NCBI GenBank assembly: GCA_029262835.1
Contig: JAJCYQ010000015.1
Location: 62,001 to 126,000, forward strand
DNA: 64,000 bases
Reading direction: 5' to 3'
DNA from: Bacteroidota bacterium
GTDB taxonomy: Bacteria; Bacteroidota; Rhodothermia; Rhodothermales; UBA10348
In this document: one piece after another, positions 35,744 through 46,400 of the stretch
How the letters are laid out: every line of letters begins with the position of its first letter
How positions within the stretch are numbered: position 1 is the first letter of the stretch
The notes under the pieces: generated by a model
Told to the model about the DNA's origin: nothing
Database searches by the model: none
The model's input: only the letters and a program-made list of their open reading frames with translations
Translations under genes and position numbers: made by a program

Positions 35744-38700
35744 GACGCGTCGTCTTTTTCAATCCAGTTGTAGAGCGTAGGGAGAACGCGAAGCGTAAGG
35801 ATCGTGGCGGTGATCAGTCCCCCGATCACAACGGTTGCCAGGGGACGCTGTACCTCGGATCCGGGACCCGTATTGAATGCCATGGGGATGAACCCAAGAC
35901 TGGCTACAAGTGCCGTCATGAGGACCGGCCGAAGCCGGTCGCCGGCTCCTTCGATGGTAGCGCGACGAACGCTCCACCCTTCTTTCTGCCGCAGATTGTT
36001 CAGGTGGGAAATCATCACAATGCCATTGAGGACAGCCACGCCGAACAGCGCCACGAATCCGACCGCCGCCGAGACGGAGAGGTACAGATCGCGCACCCAG
36101 AGGAGCACAATACCGCCCGACATGGCCAGTGGAAGCGTCAGCAGGATCATGGCCACATATTTCATGTGTCCAAACATCAGGTAGAGCAGACCAACTATGA
36201 TCAAAAGCGCCAGGGGCACCACGATATACAGGTGCTGCATGGCACGTTGTTGATTCTCGAAAGCCCCACCGTACTCGACAAAAATGCCCGCCGGAATGTT
36301 CACTTCCTGGTCTATCAGTTTCTTCAGCGCTGCGACATAGGTTCCGATATCCGTATCGTCCAGGTTGATACCGACAATGACCCGCCGCCACCCGTTTTCC
36401 CTGGCGACTTCCCGGGGACCTTCTTCCGCCTGGATGACGGCGAGGCGACTCAATGGGACGCTGCCACCGCCCGGCACCTGGATGGGCACGTCCATCAATG
36501 CTCTGAAATCGGAACGCAATTCCGCAGGATACCGTGTCACTATTTCGAAGCGCCGCTGTCCCTCAAACAGTTCGCCGGCCGGGGCGCCACCGATTCCGGC
36601 TTCGATAACCTGCTGTACGTCCTCGACATTGATTCCGAATCCGGCGATGGCCGCTCGATCTATAGTGATATTCATGTATGGCTGACCGGTCGGCTGCTCA
36701 ACGAGCACATTACCCGTTCCGTCAATACCCGGTACGGCACTGGCAATCCGGCCGGCGACGGCATGGAGTGAGTCCAGGTCTTCACCGAACAGCTTGACGG
36801 CGATGTCACTCTTGACGCCCGACGTGAGTTCGTCGACACGCATGGCGATTGGCTGCGTGAAATTGTAGGCCAGCCCGGGCTCGCCCTGCATGAAGGGTTC
36901 GATGTCCCTGATGATGGATGCTTTCGTTGCCCCTTCCCGCCACTCGTCCGGTGGATGGAGCAGCACCCACACATCGGTCTGGTGTACGCCCATCCAATCG
37001 TTGGCCAGGTCTGAGCGGCCTGTCTTGGGAATTACATCCTTGACTTCGGGGATGTTTGTGATGAGGTCCCCGGCAAACTGGTCGGCACGTGCCACGGATT
37101 CGTCCAGTGTCACACTCGGCATACGGATTTGCTCGACCAATATGGACCCTTCATCGAGTTCCGGCAGGAATTCCGTACCAAGGAATGGAACCAGTGCGAG
37201 ACTGCCTGCGAAAACCACGGCAGCAATGGAAAATGTCGCTGACCGCCGGTCCAGGTTGCGCTCGAGGAAGCGCTCGTAGCGCGGCCTGATGAACTCCATC
37301 AGGTAGTTGCGACGGACGCGGACGCCCTTTCGAAATACTATACCGGCCATGGCCGGGACATAGACCAGTGCAAGCAGGAGGGACCCGAAGACGGCGGTTG
37401 CAACGGTGATGGCCATGGGGCGAAAGAGTATGCCCTCCATTCCTTCGAATGTGGCAATGGGCACGTAGACCATGAGAATGATGAGGACCCCAAAGAATAT
37501 GGGCCGTGCAACTTCATGCGCTGCATTGCGCAGGAGCTCTGCCTTCGGACGGTCTTCCTTGTCGGACTCCAGTTTGTGGACCATATTTTCGATCATCACC
37601 ACTGAGCCGTCCACGACCATGCCGAAATCAATGGCGCCAAGACTCATCAGGTTGGCAGCCAGACCGAATTCCCGCATACCGATGAAGGCAAAGAGCATGG
37701 ACAGAGGAATGACCGACGCGACAATCAGAGCGCCTGAAATCTCACCAAGCAGGAGCAGCAGCACCGCGATGACGAGAAAGCCGCCCTCAAGCAGGTTTTT
37801 CGTGATGGTACTGGTCGTGCGGTCTATCAGATCACTCTGGTCGTAGAATTTCTCAATCCACACGCCGTCGGGCAGCCCAGCGTTGACCTGGTCAATCCGC
37901 TCCTCCATCCGGCCAATGACATCGCGTCCGTTGCCGCCGCGGAGCATCATCACAATGCCGGTTACGACTTCTCCGCTACCGTTCATGGTGACCGCGCCCT
38001 GTCGCAGTTGGCGGCTTTCTACGACTTCACTGATATCCCGGACGAAAATCGGGCGGTCACCACGTTTTGTAACAATCACGCTTTCGATGTCCGCCGCGTC
38101 TCGGATGAGACCAAACCCACGTATGATGTACTGCTCCCGGTTGTGCTCGAGGTAGTTGCCCCCGGAAACACTGTTGTTGCTTTCGATGGCCGCGATCACG
38201 TCAGACAGCCCAACACCGGCCTCCCGCAGTCGGCGTGGATCGATCACGACCTCATACTGCTTTACAAAACCGCCAAAGGAATTTATTTCTGTGACACCAC
38301 GCACGGTTTTGAGCTGTGGTGCCACGAGCCAGTCCTGGATTTCCCGGAGCTCCGTGAGCGATTTGTGCGGGCCACGGACGACGTACTGGTATATTTCACC
38401 CAGTGCCGTTGAGATGGGGCCCAGTTGCGGAGCAGACACACCGTCGGGCAGGGCGTCCCGTACGTCCTGGAGGCGTTGGCTGACCATCTGACGCGCGAAG
38501 TACGGGTCGGTATCCTCATCAAAGAGAACGGTGACGGCACTCAGGCCAAACTGACTGATTGACCGGACCTCCGACACTTGCGGCAGACCGTTCATGGCTG
38601 TTTCGATGGGGAAGGACACGAGTCGTTCCACATCGTATGGGGAGAATCGTCCGGATTTCGTGATGACGAGCACCTGTACGGGCGTCACATCGGGAAGGGA

Positions 38701-38811
38701 GTTGATGGGCAGCCGTTGCAGCGAGAAAATGCCCCCTGCCGCCATCAGCACGACCAGTGACAGGGCAACAAACTTCTGTTGCAGACTGAACTCGATTACA
38801 TTTTTCAGCAT
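35740..38811 (-). CDS. Heavy-metal RND pump, CzcA-like
   Basis: 1023 residues. Fourth helix I-D-F-G-M-V-V-D-G-S-V-V-M-I-E-N carries the D-F-G-x3-D-G-x4-E-N signature of divalent-metal (Co/Zn/Cd/Ni) pumps. Loop region F-T-Q-P-I-A-M-R-V-D-E-L-T-S-G-V is CzcA-like and lacks the three copper-relay methionines seen in the second pump (43452-46625). It should expel divalent metals from the periplasm using the proton gradient. Second gene after the adaptor (three-base gap), followed by the channel gene with ATGA overlap. Confidence 0.92.
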   Translation of the reverse strand: MLKNVIEFSLQQKFVALSLVVLMAAGGIFSLQRLPINSLPDVTPVQVLVITKSGRFSPYDVERLVSFPIETAMNGLPQVSEVRSISQFGLSAVTVLFDEDTDPYFARQMVSQRLQDVRDALPDGVSAPQLGPISTALGEIYQYVVRGPHKSLTELREIQDWLVAPQLKTVRGVTEINSFGGFVKQYEVVIDPRRLREAGVGLSDVIAAIESNNSVSGGNYLEHNREQYIIRGFGLIRDAADIESVIVTKRGDRPIFVRDISEVVESRQLRQGAVTMNGSGEVVTGIVMMLRGGNGRDVIGRMEERIDQVNAGLPDGVWIEKFYDQSDLIDRTTSTITKNLLEGGFLVIAVLLLLLGEISGALIVASVIPLSMLFAFIGMREFGLAANLMSLGAIDFGMVVDGSVVMIENMVHKLESDKEDRPKAELLRNAAHEVARPIFFGVLIILMVYVPIATFEGMEGILFRPMAITVATAVFGSLLLALVYVPAMAGIVFRKGVRVRRNYLMEFIRPRYERFLERNLDRRSATFSIAAVVFAGSLALVPFLGTEFLPELDEGSILVEQIRMPSVTLDESVARADQFAGDLITNIPEVKDVIPKTGRSDLANDWMGVHQTDVWVLLHPPDEWREGATKASIIRDIEPFMQGEPGLAYNFTQPIAMRVDELTSGVKSDIAVKLFGEDLDSLHAVAGRIASAVPGIDGTGNVLVEQPTGQPYMNITIDRAAIAGFGINVEDVQQVIEAGIGGAPAGELFEGQRRFEIVTRYPAELRSDFRALMDVPIQVPGGGSVPLSRLAVIQAEEGPREVARENGWRRVIVGINLDDTDIGTYVAALKKLIDQEVNIPAGIFVEYGGAFENQQRAMQHLYIVVPLALLIIVGLLYLMFGHMKYVAMILLTLPLAMSGGIVLLWVRDLYLSVSAAVGFVALFGVAVLNGIVMISHLNNLRQKEGWSVRRATIEGAGDRLRPVLMTALVASLGFIPMAFNTGPGSEVQRPLATVVIGGLITATILTLRVLPTLYNWIEKDDAS

Positions 38812-38814
38812 GAC

Positions 38815-39942
38815 TTATTCGGCGTATTGGGAGAGCCTGTCGAGGGCTTTCAAGGAGAACACATTCGAAACGGCCACAACCTCTCCGGCCGCCAACCCGG
38901 AGCCCACAATGACCGATTCCGGGTTCGTGCGCACGACGGAAATGCGTCGGGCCGTAAAACCGCCGTCGGGTTGCTGCACGTAGACTGTGGCACTGGCGCC
39001 GTCATAGACAACCGCAGACAGCGGGATGGACAGCACCGGCTCCGCGGAAGCAGCCTGTATAATGAGCTGCACGGTCTGACCAATCCGGGGCCAGCCGGCA
39101 TCGGTTGTGGATATGATGTTCACGACCACGGATCGGCTGACCGCATCTACCGATGGGTTGATACCGGCAATTCGCGTCTCAAGCGAACGGCTCAGTCCTC
39201 CCGATTCAACAATTCGGACCGGTGTCCCCACACGCAGGTCGGCCGCATCGTCGGGAGGCACGAATCCCTTGATGAGCACGCTGCTGTTGTCGACAATGCG
39301 GAGCATCTGGCTGTAGGCGAGAACGGACTGTCCCAACTCCACGCCGTGGAACTCGATGATTCCGTCGATAGGAGACACAATGGGAAGCAGTGAATTGGTG
39401 GGACTCTGGCCGAGGGCCGTGGGCTGGACGCGTCCCGCTGGCAGCCCCAGCGCTCGGAGCCGCGCCATAGCGGCCTGCGTCGTGGCACGGGCACGCTCCA
39501 GATCGGCTACCGCTTTCTCGAGCATGCGCTGCGGACTGATTCCCTCCTCTACAAGGGTTTCCAGTCGTGCCGCCTGCTGTTCGGCGTAGGTTTCCTCTGC
39601 CCGCGCTTCGGCAAAGTTGGCTACAAGATTGGCATATTCCAGACTTTCCAGTTCCAACAGGGTGTCGCCTGCTCGGACTCTGTCGCCATCGTGAGCGTGT
39701 ACCGACGCCACGCGACCGCTGATGGGTGCGCTCACCTGTGCTACATGACCAGGTGCGGCTTCAACGGTACCTGGCAGCGGGATCGTATAGGATGTCGTCT
39801 CTTCACTGACGACCGACACCTCCGTGGCCGGTTGTCTTGTGGCCGCATCGTCGGAGGGGAGCAGGCGCTCCACAGGAGTATCCGTGCAGGCCGACGTGCT
39901 GACAAGCAGCCAGGCCAAAAACAGGAAGGATTTGTGTATCAT
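38815..39942 (-). CDS. RND adaptor lipoprotein, CzcB-like
   Basis: 375 residues; lipobox S-T-S-A-C (Cys19). Adaptor architecture: P-G-T-V-E-A-A-P-G-H-V-A-Q-V-S-A-P near 57, helical hairpin (about 110-165), second lipoyl half (S-P-I-D-G-I-I-E-F), then the beta-barrel and membrane-proximal domains. First gene of the minus-strand operon, divergent from the response-regulator gene across 110 bp, so likely the direct target of that regulator. Confidence 0.9.
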   Translation of the reverse strand: MIHKSFLFLAWLLVSTSACTDTPVERLLPSDDAATRQPATEVSVVSEETTSYTIPLPGTVEAAPGHVAQVSAPISGRVASVHAHDGDRVRAGDTLLELESLEYANLVANFAEARAEETYAEQQAARLETLVEEGISPQRMLEKAVADLERARATTQAAMARLRALGLPAGRVQPTALGQSPTNSLLPIVSPIDGIIEFHGVELGQSVLAYSQMLRIVDNSSVLIKGFVPPDDAADLRVGTPVRIVESGGLSRSLETRIAGINPSVDAVSRSVVVNIISTTDAGWPRIGQTVQLIIQAASAEPVLSIPLSAVVYDGASATVYVQQPDGGFTARRISVVRTNPESVIVGSGLAAGEVVAVSNVFSLKALDRLSQYAE

Positions 39943-40024
39943 GGTGGTGGTTCTTGTTGCCGAACGGGAAGACCTTCTTCTGACAGCAATTTCGAGCCGT
40001 CTGCCACCGGCTGCATTGGAGACC

Positions 40025-40049
40025 CATTAGACCTTCATTAGAACCCATT
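40025..40049. promoter_or_regulatory. Candidate response-regulator direct repeats
   Basis: CATTAGA (40025-40031), CATTAGA (40036-40042) and CATT (40046-40049) recur with 11- and 10-base steps, one helical turn apart, as expected for tandem dimers of OmpR-type regulators. They abut the regulator's GTG start and lie about 85-115 bp before the divergent efflux operon. Confidence 0.4.
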
Positions 40050-40052
40050 CTC

Positions 40053-40778
40053 GTGCGAACAGACGGACATATATTGGTTGTAGAAGACGAACCGGACATT
40101 GCAGAATTCATTGAACTCGGTTTGCAGGAGGAGGGCTATATGACCACGTGGCGATCCCGGGGGGAAGACATTCGTCAGCGCGATATTGAAGCGGCGGACC
40201 TGGTGCTGCTCGACGTCCGGCTTCCAGGCATGAGTGGGCTGGATGTCTGCATGCATCTGCGGACCGTGAGGCATACCCTGCCGGTTATCATGTTGAGCGC
40301 CCTCCACGCCGTGGAAGATCGCGTGCGTGGACTCGGAGCGGGGGCCGATGACTACATAGCCAAACCATTTGCATTCGAGGAGCTCGTGGCCCGGATCCAG
40401 GCCCTCCTGCGCCGTCGGGTACTGTGGGGAATGGCCCGTGCATCCCTTGATGCCGAATCGCGAATCGAAGCCGGGGGGATCGTTCTTGACCATACGGCTC
40501 ATACATGTTTTCACGGTGCCAAAGAGATTGCGCTGACTCCCCGCGAGTTTGCCCTGTTGGCCTACTTCATGCAGCATGTGGGGCAGGCCCTGGACCGGGA
40601 TACATTGCACCAGGACGTCTGGGGACATGACTTCGATCGCGGCACGAACCTGGTTGACGTCTATGTGGCCTATGTCAGACAGAAACTGCGGGATGCCGGA
40701 TGCCAGGCGGGCGTTGAGACCGTCCGCGGTGTCGGCTACCGGTTTTCTCCCAGTGGAGGCCCGGAATCGCATGAGTGA
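40053..40778 (+). CDS. OmpR-family response regulator of a metal efflux operon
   Basis: 241 residues from GTG at 40053. Receiver domain 6-120 with acidic E11-D12-E13, phospho-acceptor Asp54 (L-L-D-V-R-L-P-G) and Lys in Y-I-A-K-P-F. Winged-helix output domain 140-235 (L-T-P-R-E-F-A-L-L, V-D-V-Y-V-A-Y-V-R-Q-K-L, R-G-V-G-Y-R-F). Lies divergent from the CzcBAC operon, so probably its activator. GTG has no ribosome site and abuts the repeat cluster, which suggests a leaderless or poorly placed start. Followed by its kinase with an eight-base overlap. Confidence 0.9.
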   Translation: MRTDGHILVVEDEPDIAEFIELGLQEEGYMTTWRSRGEDIRQRDIEAADLVLLDVRLPGMSGLDVCMHLRTVRHTLPVIMLSALHAVEDRVRGLGAGADDYIAKPFAFEELVARIQALLRRRVLWGMARASLDAESRIEAGGIVLDHTAHTCFHGAKEIALTPREFALLAYFMQHVGQALDRDTLHQDVWGHDFDRGTNLVDVYVAYVRQKLRDAGCQAGVETVRGVGYRFSPSGGPESHE

Positions 40779-42246
40779 GCATCTTCGAGTGTCTGATGAC
40801 CGAGGGCCGAGGTCCTTCCGATTTCGCCTTGTAGGTACGACCATGGTTGTCCTGGGCCTGTCCATGTCCGTTCTGGCCTTCGTACTCTGGGCGGGCGCCA
40901 TGGCCTGGCTCAATCATCTGGCCCGCTCCATCCTGGACCAGGAAATGCAGGAGGTGGCATCGGCCGTCGTCGCTCCGGATGGCACGCTCCAGGTCGATGC
41001 CTATGCCTGGAATGAACCCCATCATACGACGCGGGCCGCGCACGTTGATCCGTTTTACCTGCAGATCTTCGACCCAGCGGGGCGACTGATCCGAGGCTCC
41101 CGGAATATCGCGCTTTTCAGCCCGGGAACGTATCCTTCCCGCATCATGGCCGCGTCCACCGTGCGGGACGAATGGCACGATCCTCTCCGGACGTTTCGTA
41201 TTGACGATGTGACCCACTATTATGCCGTGTGGCCACTCGTCGCTCTTGACGGAGAGCGCCTCGGCACCGTACAACTGGCGAGGGAAGATCCGGGAATTGG
41301 CAGTCTCTATGGCCGGTTTGCCGCTTTCCTGATAGCCGGACTCCTGCTTACGCTCGTACTTTTGGCAGGACTCATCTGGTGGTCCGCGGGACGCGTCATG
41401 GGCCCGTTGGCGCAGACGACGGCCTTTGCCCGGAAATTGTCTCTCGATACGCTGCACGAGCGGCTCCACTTCCGGGAAGCCGTGGATGAAGAGACCCGGC
41501 AACTGGCGGCCACGCTGAATGAATTGCTCGACCGGCTCGAGAAGTCGGTCGATGAAATCAGAAGGTTTTCGTCCAACGCGGCCCATGAGCTCCTGACACC
41601 GCTGACGGCGATACGCGGTCATGTAGATGTAGCTCTTCGTCGTGAACGGGATGCGGAAGCGTACCAACAGACCCTGCACCTGGTCTCGCGGCGCATGATG
41701 CAGTTCGAGAAGATGGTCGACGGACTGTTGCTCATGGCTCGGTTGGAGCACGAGGCGGGCGGGCAAGCCCGGAGGCGCGTTGCGCTGCAGGAGGTATGCA
41801 AACATGTTGTAGAGGCCCTCTGGGACGCGGCGTCCCAGAAGGGTCTCACTCTCGAATCCCGGCTGGAGCCGGCGTGCACGCACGGAGACAGCCACCTTTT
41901 GGAACGGCTGGTTGCAAACCTGGTCGAGAATGCCATCAAATTTACCGAGGCGGGCTCCGTGTCGGTTTCGTGTTTTGAGGACGATGACAGCGCATACGTC
42001 GAAGTTGCAGACACGGGCCGCGGTATGTCGGCATCCTTCGCCAAGCGGGCGACAGAGCGGTTCACCCGCGCCTCCGACCAGGCATCGGGAAGCGTTTCCG
42101 GATCTGGCCTCGGGTTGGCCCTCGTCGACCAGATAGCCCGCTGGCATCGTGGGTCGGTGGCCATTCATTCACAACAGGGTGAGGGTACGCAGATCCGCAT
42201 CCAATTTGTGAAGGCTGATTCAATCCGGGCACAAGAAGCCAATTAA
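40771..42246 (+). CDS. Sensor histidine kinase partnered with the OmpR regulator
   Basis: 491 residues from ATG at 40771; upstream in-frame codons are regulator-gene shadow. Two membrane helices (about 22-48 and 183-205) flank a 135-residue periplasmic sensor with several His residues (H-H-T-T, H-V-D, H-Y-Y). HAMP region 206-258, HisKA with phospho-His272 in N-A-A-H-E-L-L-T-P-L, ATPase with V-E-N-A-I-K-F and D-T-G-R-G-M, G-L-G-L-A-L. Similar to CusS/CopS sensors by layout. A periplasmic metal is the natural signal given the neighbouring efflux operon. Confidence 0.9.
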   Translation: MSEHLRVSDDRGPRSFRFRLVGTTMVVLGLSMSVLAFVLWAGAMAWLNHLARSILDQEMQEVASAVVAPDGTLQVDAYAWNEPHHTTRAAHVDPFYLQIFDPAGRLIRGSRNIALFSPGTYPSRIMAASTVRDEWHDPLRTFRIDDVTHYYAVWPLVALDGERLGTVQLAREDPGIGSLYGRFAAFLIAGLLLTLVLLAGLIWWSAGRVMGPLAQTTAFARKLSLDTLHERLHFREAVDEETRQLAATLNELLDRLEKSVDEIRRFSSNAAHELLTPLTAIRGHVDVALRRERDAEAYQQTLHLVSRRMMQFEKMVDGLLLMARLEHEAGGQARRRVALQEVCKHVVEALWDAASQKGLTLESRLEPACTHGDSHLLERLVANLVENAIKFTEAGSVSVSCFEDDDSAYVEVADTGRGMSASFAKRATERFTRASDQASGSVSGSGLGLALVDQIARWHRGSVAIHSQQGEGTQIRIQFVKADSIRAQEAN

Positions 42247-42303
42247 GCGCGTAGACGCCACGATATCCTTGGCTTTTCCTACATACAATCCATAAGCCCC
42301 ACC

Positions 42304-42813
42304 ATGCTCCCAATGACTGCCCACAGGCCGGTTTCGAGTCTCCGCTCCAGTTCCATTTTCCTGGTCGCATTTCTCTTTTTCTCAGCCTGCACCACGGCCG
42401 ATGCGCCGCAGACGGAAACGGCTCCCCCGCCGGCCCCCGCGCAGGATGCGCCACCGCCGAACACGTCGCCTGAGGGCGCGATGAGCTACATCATTGCTCC
42501 GCAGAACGGCCAAGCGGTGTCAAGCCCCGTAACCGTGCAATTCGGACTGAAGGGTATGGGCGTAGCGCCCGCCGGCATCCAGATGGAGAACACAGGGCAC
42601 CATCACCTCATGATCGATGTCGATGAGTTGCCCGATATGTCGCAGCCGTTGCCAGCTGACGACAATCATATCCACTTCGGGAAAGGGCAGACCGAGACGA
42701 CGCTTGATCTCGCCCCCGGCACGCACACGCTGCAGCTCATTCTCGGAAACTGGGCGCATACGCCGCACGATCCTCCCGTCGTGTCAGAGAAAATCACGAT
42801 TACCGTCGAGTAG
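42304..42813 (+). CDS. DUF4399 lipoprotein
   Basis: 169 residues. Signal peptide ending in lipobox F-F-S-A-C (Cys29), a Pro/Ala-rich linker, then the DUF4399 domain: P-Q-N-G-Q-A-V, V-Q-F-G-L-K-G-M-G-V-A-P, H-H-L-M-I-D, H-I-H-F-G-K-G-Q-T-E and H-T-L-Q-L-I-L. The many histidines (H105/H106/H107-type cluster) could bind metal, but this is not shown. Downstream of the kinase by 57 bp and convergent with the DUF2238-like gene (2 bp apart). Confidence 0.85.
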   Translation: MLPMTAHRPVSSLRSSSIFLVAFLFFSACTTADAPQTETAPPPAPAQDAPPPNTSPEGAMSYIIAPQNGQAVSSPVTVQFGLKGMGVAPAGIQMENTGHHHLMIDVDELPDMSQPLPADDNHIHFGKGQTETTLDLAPGTHTLQLILGNWAHTPHDPPVVSEKITITVE

Positions 42814-42815
42814 GG

Positions 42816-43424
42816 TCAACCGGACCGGCGAACGAGCCGCCAGCCGACCGTGCTCACGAGGGCGGCTCCAATGGTGTTCAGCACCATGTCCCACATGGTG
42901 TCCGTAAGGCCCGACGGGTCGTCGAACATTGTCTTCTGCATGTTCATGCCGGCGAGTTCATCGACGGCGAATTCGAAGACTTCCCAGAGCGCGCCGAGCG
43001 CAAGGGCAAAAACGAACGCGAAAAAGGCCACGAATCCCGGGTTGAGCGCAACGCCTATCCTATCGACCGCATTCAATGCGTAGACCAGGTAGAAGCCGGC
43101 CGTTCCGAGGAGCAGGCCAGACATGCCGTGCAGAAACAGGTCCCACCACCAGATGCGGGCGTAGAAGTCACGCATTTCTCCGAGAAAGAGCGCGGCCATG
43201 ACAAAGAGGACGACGGCGGCGTGCAGGCTGCGCGGCAAATGCACGGCCACTTCGACGCGGCGGATGGCGGGCCACAGGGGTAGCGACGTGACGCCCAGGA
43301 TGATGACAACCAGGAAAGCGTTCAGAAGCTGCTGGCGCAGGACAGCCGCCAGAAGCTCCGCGGACAGCAGCACCACAGCAATGACAAGGACGCGATGGTA
43401 ATCCACAAGGTAATCCAGGCGCAT
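42816..43424 (-). CDS. DUF2238 (YjdF-like) membrane protein
   Basis: 202 residues from ATG at 43424. Six hydrophobic segments. The cores W-W-D-L-F-L-H-G-M-S-G-L-L-L-G and A-L-W-E-V-F-E-F-A-V-D with D-T-M-W-D-M-V-L-N-T-I-G-A are the DUF2238/YjdF family signatures. Function unknown; related proteins sit in metal or stress regions. The ATG follows the second 19-bp palindrome by eight bases, so binding there would block this gene's promoter or leader. Convergent with the DUF4399 gene. Confidence 0.8.
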   Translation of the reverse strand: MRLDYLVDYHRVLVIAVVLLSAELLAAVLRQQLLNAFLVVIILGVTSLPLWPAIRRVEVAVHLPRSLHAAVVLFVMAALFLGEMRDFYARIWWWDLFLHGMSGLLLGTAGFYLVYALNAVDRIGVALNPGFVAFFAFVFALALGALWEVFEFAVDELAGMNMQKTMFDDPSGLTDTMWDMVLNTIGAALVSTVGWRLVRRSG

Positions 43425-43431
43425 GGGGATA

Positions 43432-43450
43432 TGTAACAATAACTGTTACA
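43432..43450. promoter_or_regulatory. 19-bp palindrome, copy 2 (candidate operator)
   Basis: TGTAACAATAACTGTTACA: same 6-7-6 geometry as 11212-11230. Its reverse complement, TGTAACAGTTATTGTTACA, differs from copy 1 at only two positions. It lies between the CusA stop and the DUF2238 gene start, eight bases from that ATG. Confidence 0.5.
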
Positions 43451-43451
43451 T

Positions 43452-46400
43452 TTATTCTGGTCGATTCGGAGCTTCGCCGGCCGTTTCCGGCCGGTTCATC
43501 ATAAGATACAAGGCGGGAAGGACCAAGAGTGTCATGGCCGCGGCCGAGAAGAGACCACCAATCATGGGCGCGGCAATGCGTTTCATGACCTCCGATCCGG
43601 TCTCGGAGCCGAACATGATGGGCAAAAGCGCCAGGAGCGTCGTAATGACCGTCATGAGCAGCGGCCGGATGCGGAGCGCCGAGCCTTCCTCGACGGCATC
43701 GCGGAGCGCCTGGCGCGAGGTAAGGCGTCCTTCTGCGCGCCACCGCTCTACCGATTCCCGGATGTAGACCAGCATGACGACTCCCGTTTCGGCGGCCAGC
43801 CCCGCGACGGCGATGAACCCGACCGCGACAGCGATACTCATGTTATAGTCCAGCAGGGTGAGTAGCCAGACGGCTCCAACGGCCGAGAACGGCAGCGTGA
43901 GCATGATCAGAAGCACATCCCGCAGGCGGCGCAGGTGAATGAGGAGCAGCATGAAGATGATGGCGAGCGTGAGCGGTACGACAACCAAGAGGCGCTCATT
44001 GGCACGCTGCATGAATTCATACTGCCCGCTCCAGCGGAGCGAGTAGCCGGGCGGGAGCGCGAGCTCTTCCTCCACAACGCGGCGCGCGCGTTCGACCCAG
44101 GACCCCATGTCGACGCCCGGCTCGAGGTCCACGAATACCCAGGCATTCGGCCGGGCATTCTCGCTTTTGATCATCGTGGGCCCGTCCGTCATGCGGAGCG
44201 TAGCCACCTGGCCAAGTGGGATCGGTCCGCCGACGGGCGTCGGTATCAGAACGCGGGAGAGTGCATCCATATCGGACCGCAGACCACGTTCGTAGCGGAT
44301 ATTGATCGGATGCCGTTCGAGCCCCTCGATGGTCGTTGCTACGTTCATGCCGCCGAGGGCGAGGCTCACGACGTCCAGGACATCGCCCGTCGTAAGGCCG
44401 TGCCTTCCGGCCTCGAACCGGTCCACATCCACATCCAGGAATGTCCCGCCGACAGAGCGCTCGGCGAGCACACTGAGCGTGCCTCCGAGGGGCGGCAGGA
44501 TTTCCTCGAGCCGCATGCCGAGGCGCTCGAGCTCGGCCAGGTCGGGACCGGCAATTTTAACGCCCACGGCCGTCTTGATACCCGTGGCCAGCATGTCGGT
44601 CCGCGTCTTGATGGGCATGGTCCACATGTTGGTCAGTCCGGGAATATCAATGGCCGCATTCATTTCGCGTATCAGGCTGTCCTGCGTTACGCCCTCGCGC
44701 CATTCGCTTCGGGGCTTGAGCACAACGGTCGTCTCGAACATGGACAGGGGAGCCGGATCGGTAGCGGTATTCGCCCGCCCGGCCTTGCCGAATACGGAGG
44801 CCACTTCTGGGAAGGTGGCAATAATCCGGTCCGTCTGCTGCAACAGTTCGGCCGCTTTTCGGGGCGATACGCCAGGCAGCGTCGTCGGCATGTACAGCAG
44901 GTCTCCCTCGTTGAGGGCCGGCATGAATTCGGATCCCAATTGCGGGAACGGTACTGCCACGCGAGAAGTCAGGGTCTGCTGAAGCGGGAGCAGGCTGGCC
45001 GCGATGAGGAGGAGGGCGGTGAGTGCGACAAGCAGCGGGCGGGCCAGTGCAAGGCGGAGCAGTGGCCGGAACGTGGCTATAAGGAACCGGGACAGCGGAT
45101 TCCGGGCTTCGCTGCGTATGCGCCCGCGGATGAAAATGGACATGAGCGCCGGCACGAGCGTAATGGCCAGGAGCGCGGCCGCCGCCATGGAAAACGTCTT
45201 GGTCCAGGCGAGTGGTCCGAAGAGCCGGCCCTCCACATTCTCGAGTGTGAACACGGGCACGAAGCTGACCGTCACAATGAGCAGCGAGAAGAACAGGCTC
45301 GGCCCGACCTCGACCGCAGCCCGGCGAACGGCCTCGAGCCTTGCCTGTGGAGACGGATCCGGTGCGAGTCGTTCCATGTGCTTGTGGGCGTTTTCGACCA
45401 TCACCAGGCTCGCATCGACCATGACACCAATGGCAATGGCAATGCCGCCGAGGCTCATGATATTGGCGTTCATGCCGAGCGCGTACATCACGATGAGGGC
45501 CATGAGGATGCCCACGGGGACCGATATGACGGCCACAAACGCGCTCCTGACGTGCAGCAGAAAGAGCATCACGATGAGGGCGACGACGAGCAGTTCCTGC
45601 CAGAGTTTGGTGGTGAGCGTCGAAACGGCGCGGGAAATGAGCGCAGAGCGGTCGTACTCGGTGTTGATGACGACGCCGGGCGGAAGGCTCGGGCGGAGTT
45701 CATCGAGGCGGGCCTTGACCCGGTCAATGACCTCCAGCGCGTTTTCGCCGTAGCGCATGACGATGATGCCGCCAATGACTTCGCCTTCGCCGTCACTTTC
45801 GGCAATGCCGCGCCTGATCTCCGGGCCGCGCCGGACATCGGCCACGTCGCCGATGGTGATCATGCCGCCGCGCTCGGCCCGGAGCGGAATGGAGCGGATG
45901 TCATCGAGGCCGCGCAGGTAGCCCTTGCCGCGCACAATGAATTCGCGCTCTCCGAGTTCGACCAGGCGTCCGCCCACGTCGCGATTGCTGCGCCGGATCT
46001 GCATGGCCATGTGGCTTGTCGAAATGCCGAATGCGGCCAGGCGCTGGGGGTCGACGACGACCTGGTACTGCTCCTCGAAGCCGCCGACCGTCGCGACTTC
46101 GGCCACGCCTTCGAGCGCCTGGAGCTCATAGGACAGAAAAAAGTCCTGCAGCGAGCGGAGCTCGCCGAGGTCGAGCGCGCCTGTCGTGTCGGCGAGGCTG
46201 TACTGGTACACCCACCCGACGCCGGTGGCATCGGGCCCGATGGACGGGCTCACGCCGTCCGGGAGCGAACCGGATACCTGGTTCAGGTACTCGAGGACGC
46301 GCGACCGCGCCCAGTACATGTCCGTGCCGTCTTCGAATATTATGTACACAAAGCTCGACCCGAACATGGAGTATCCGCGCACGGTGTGGGCGAACGGCAC

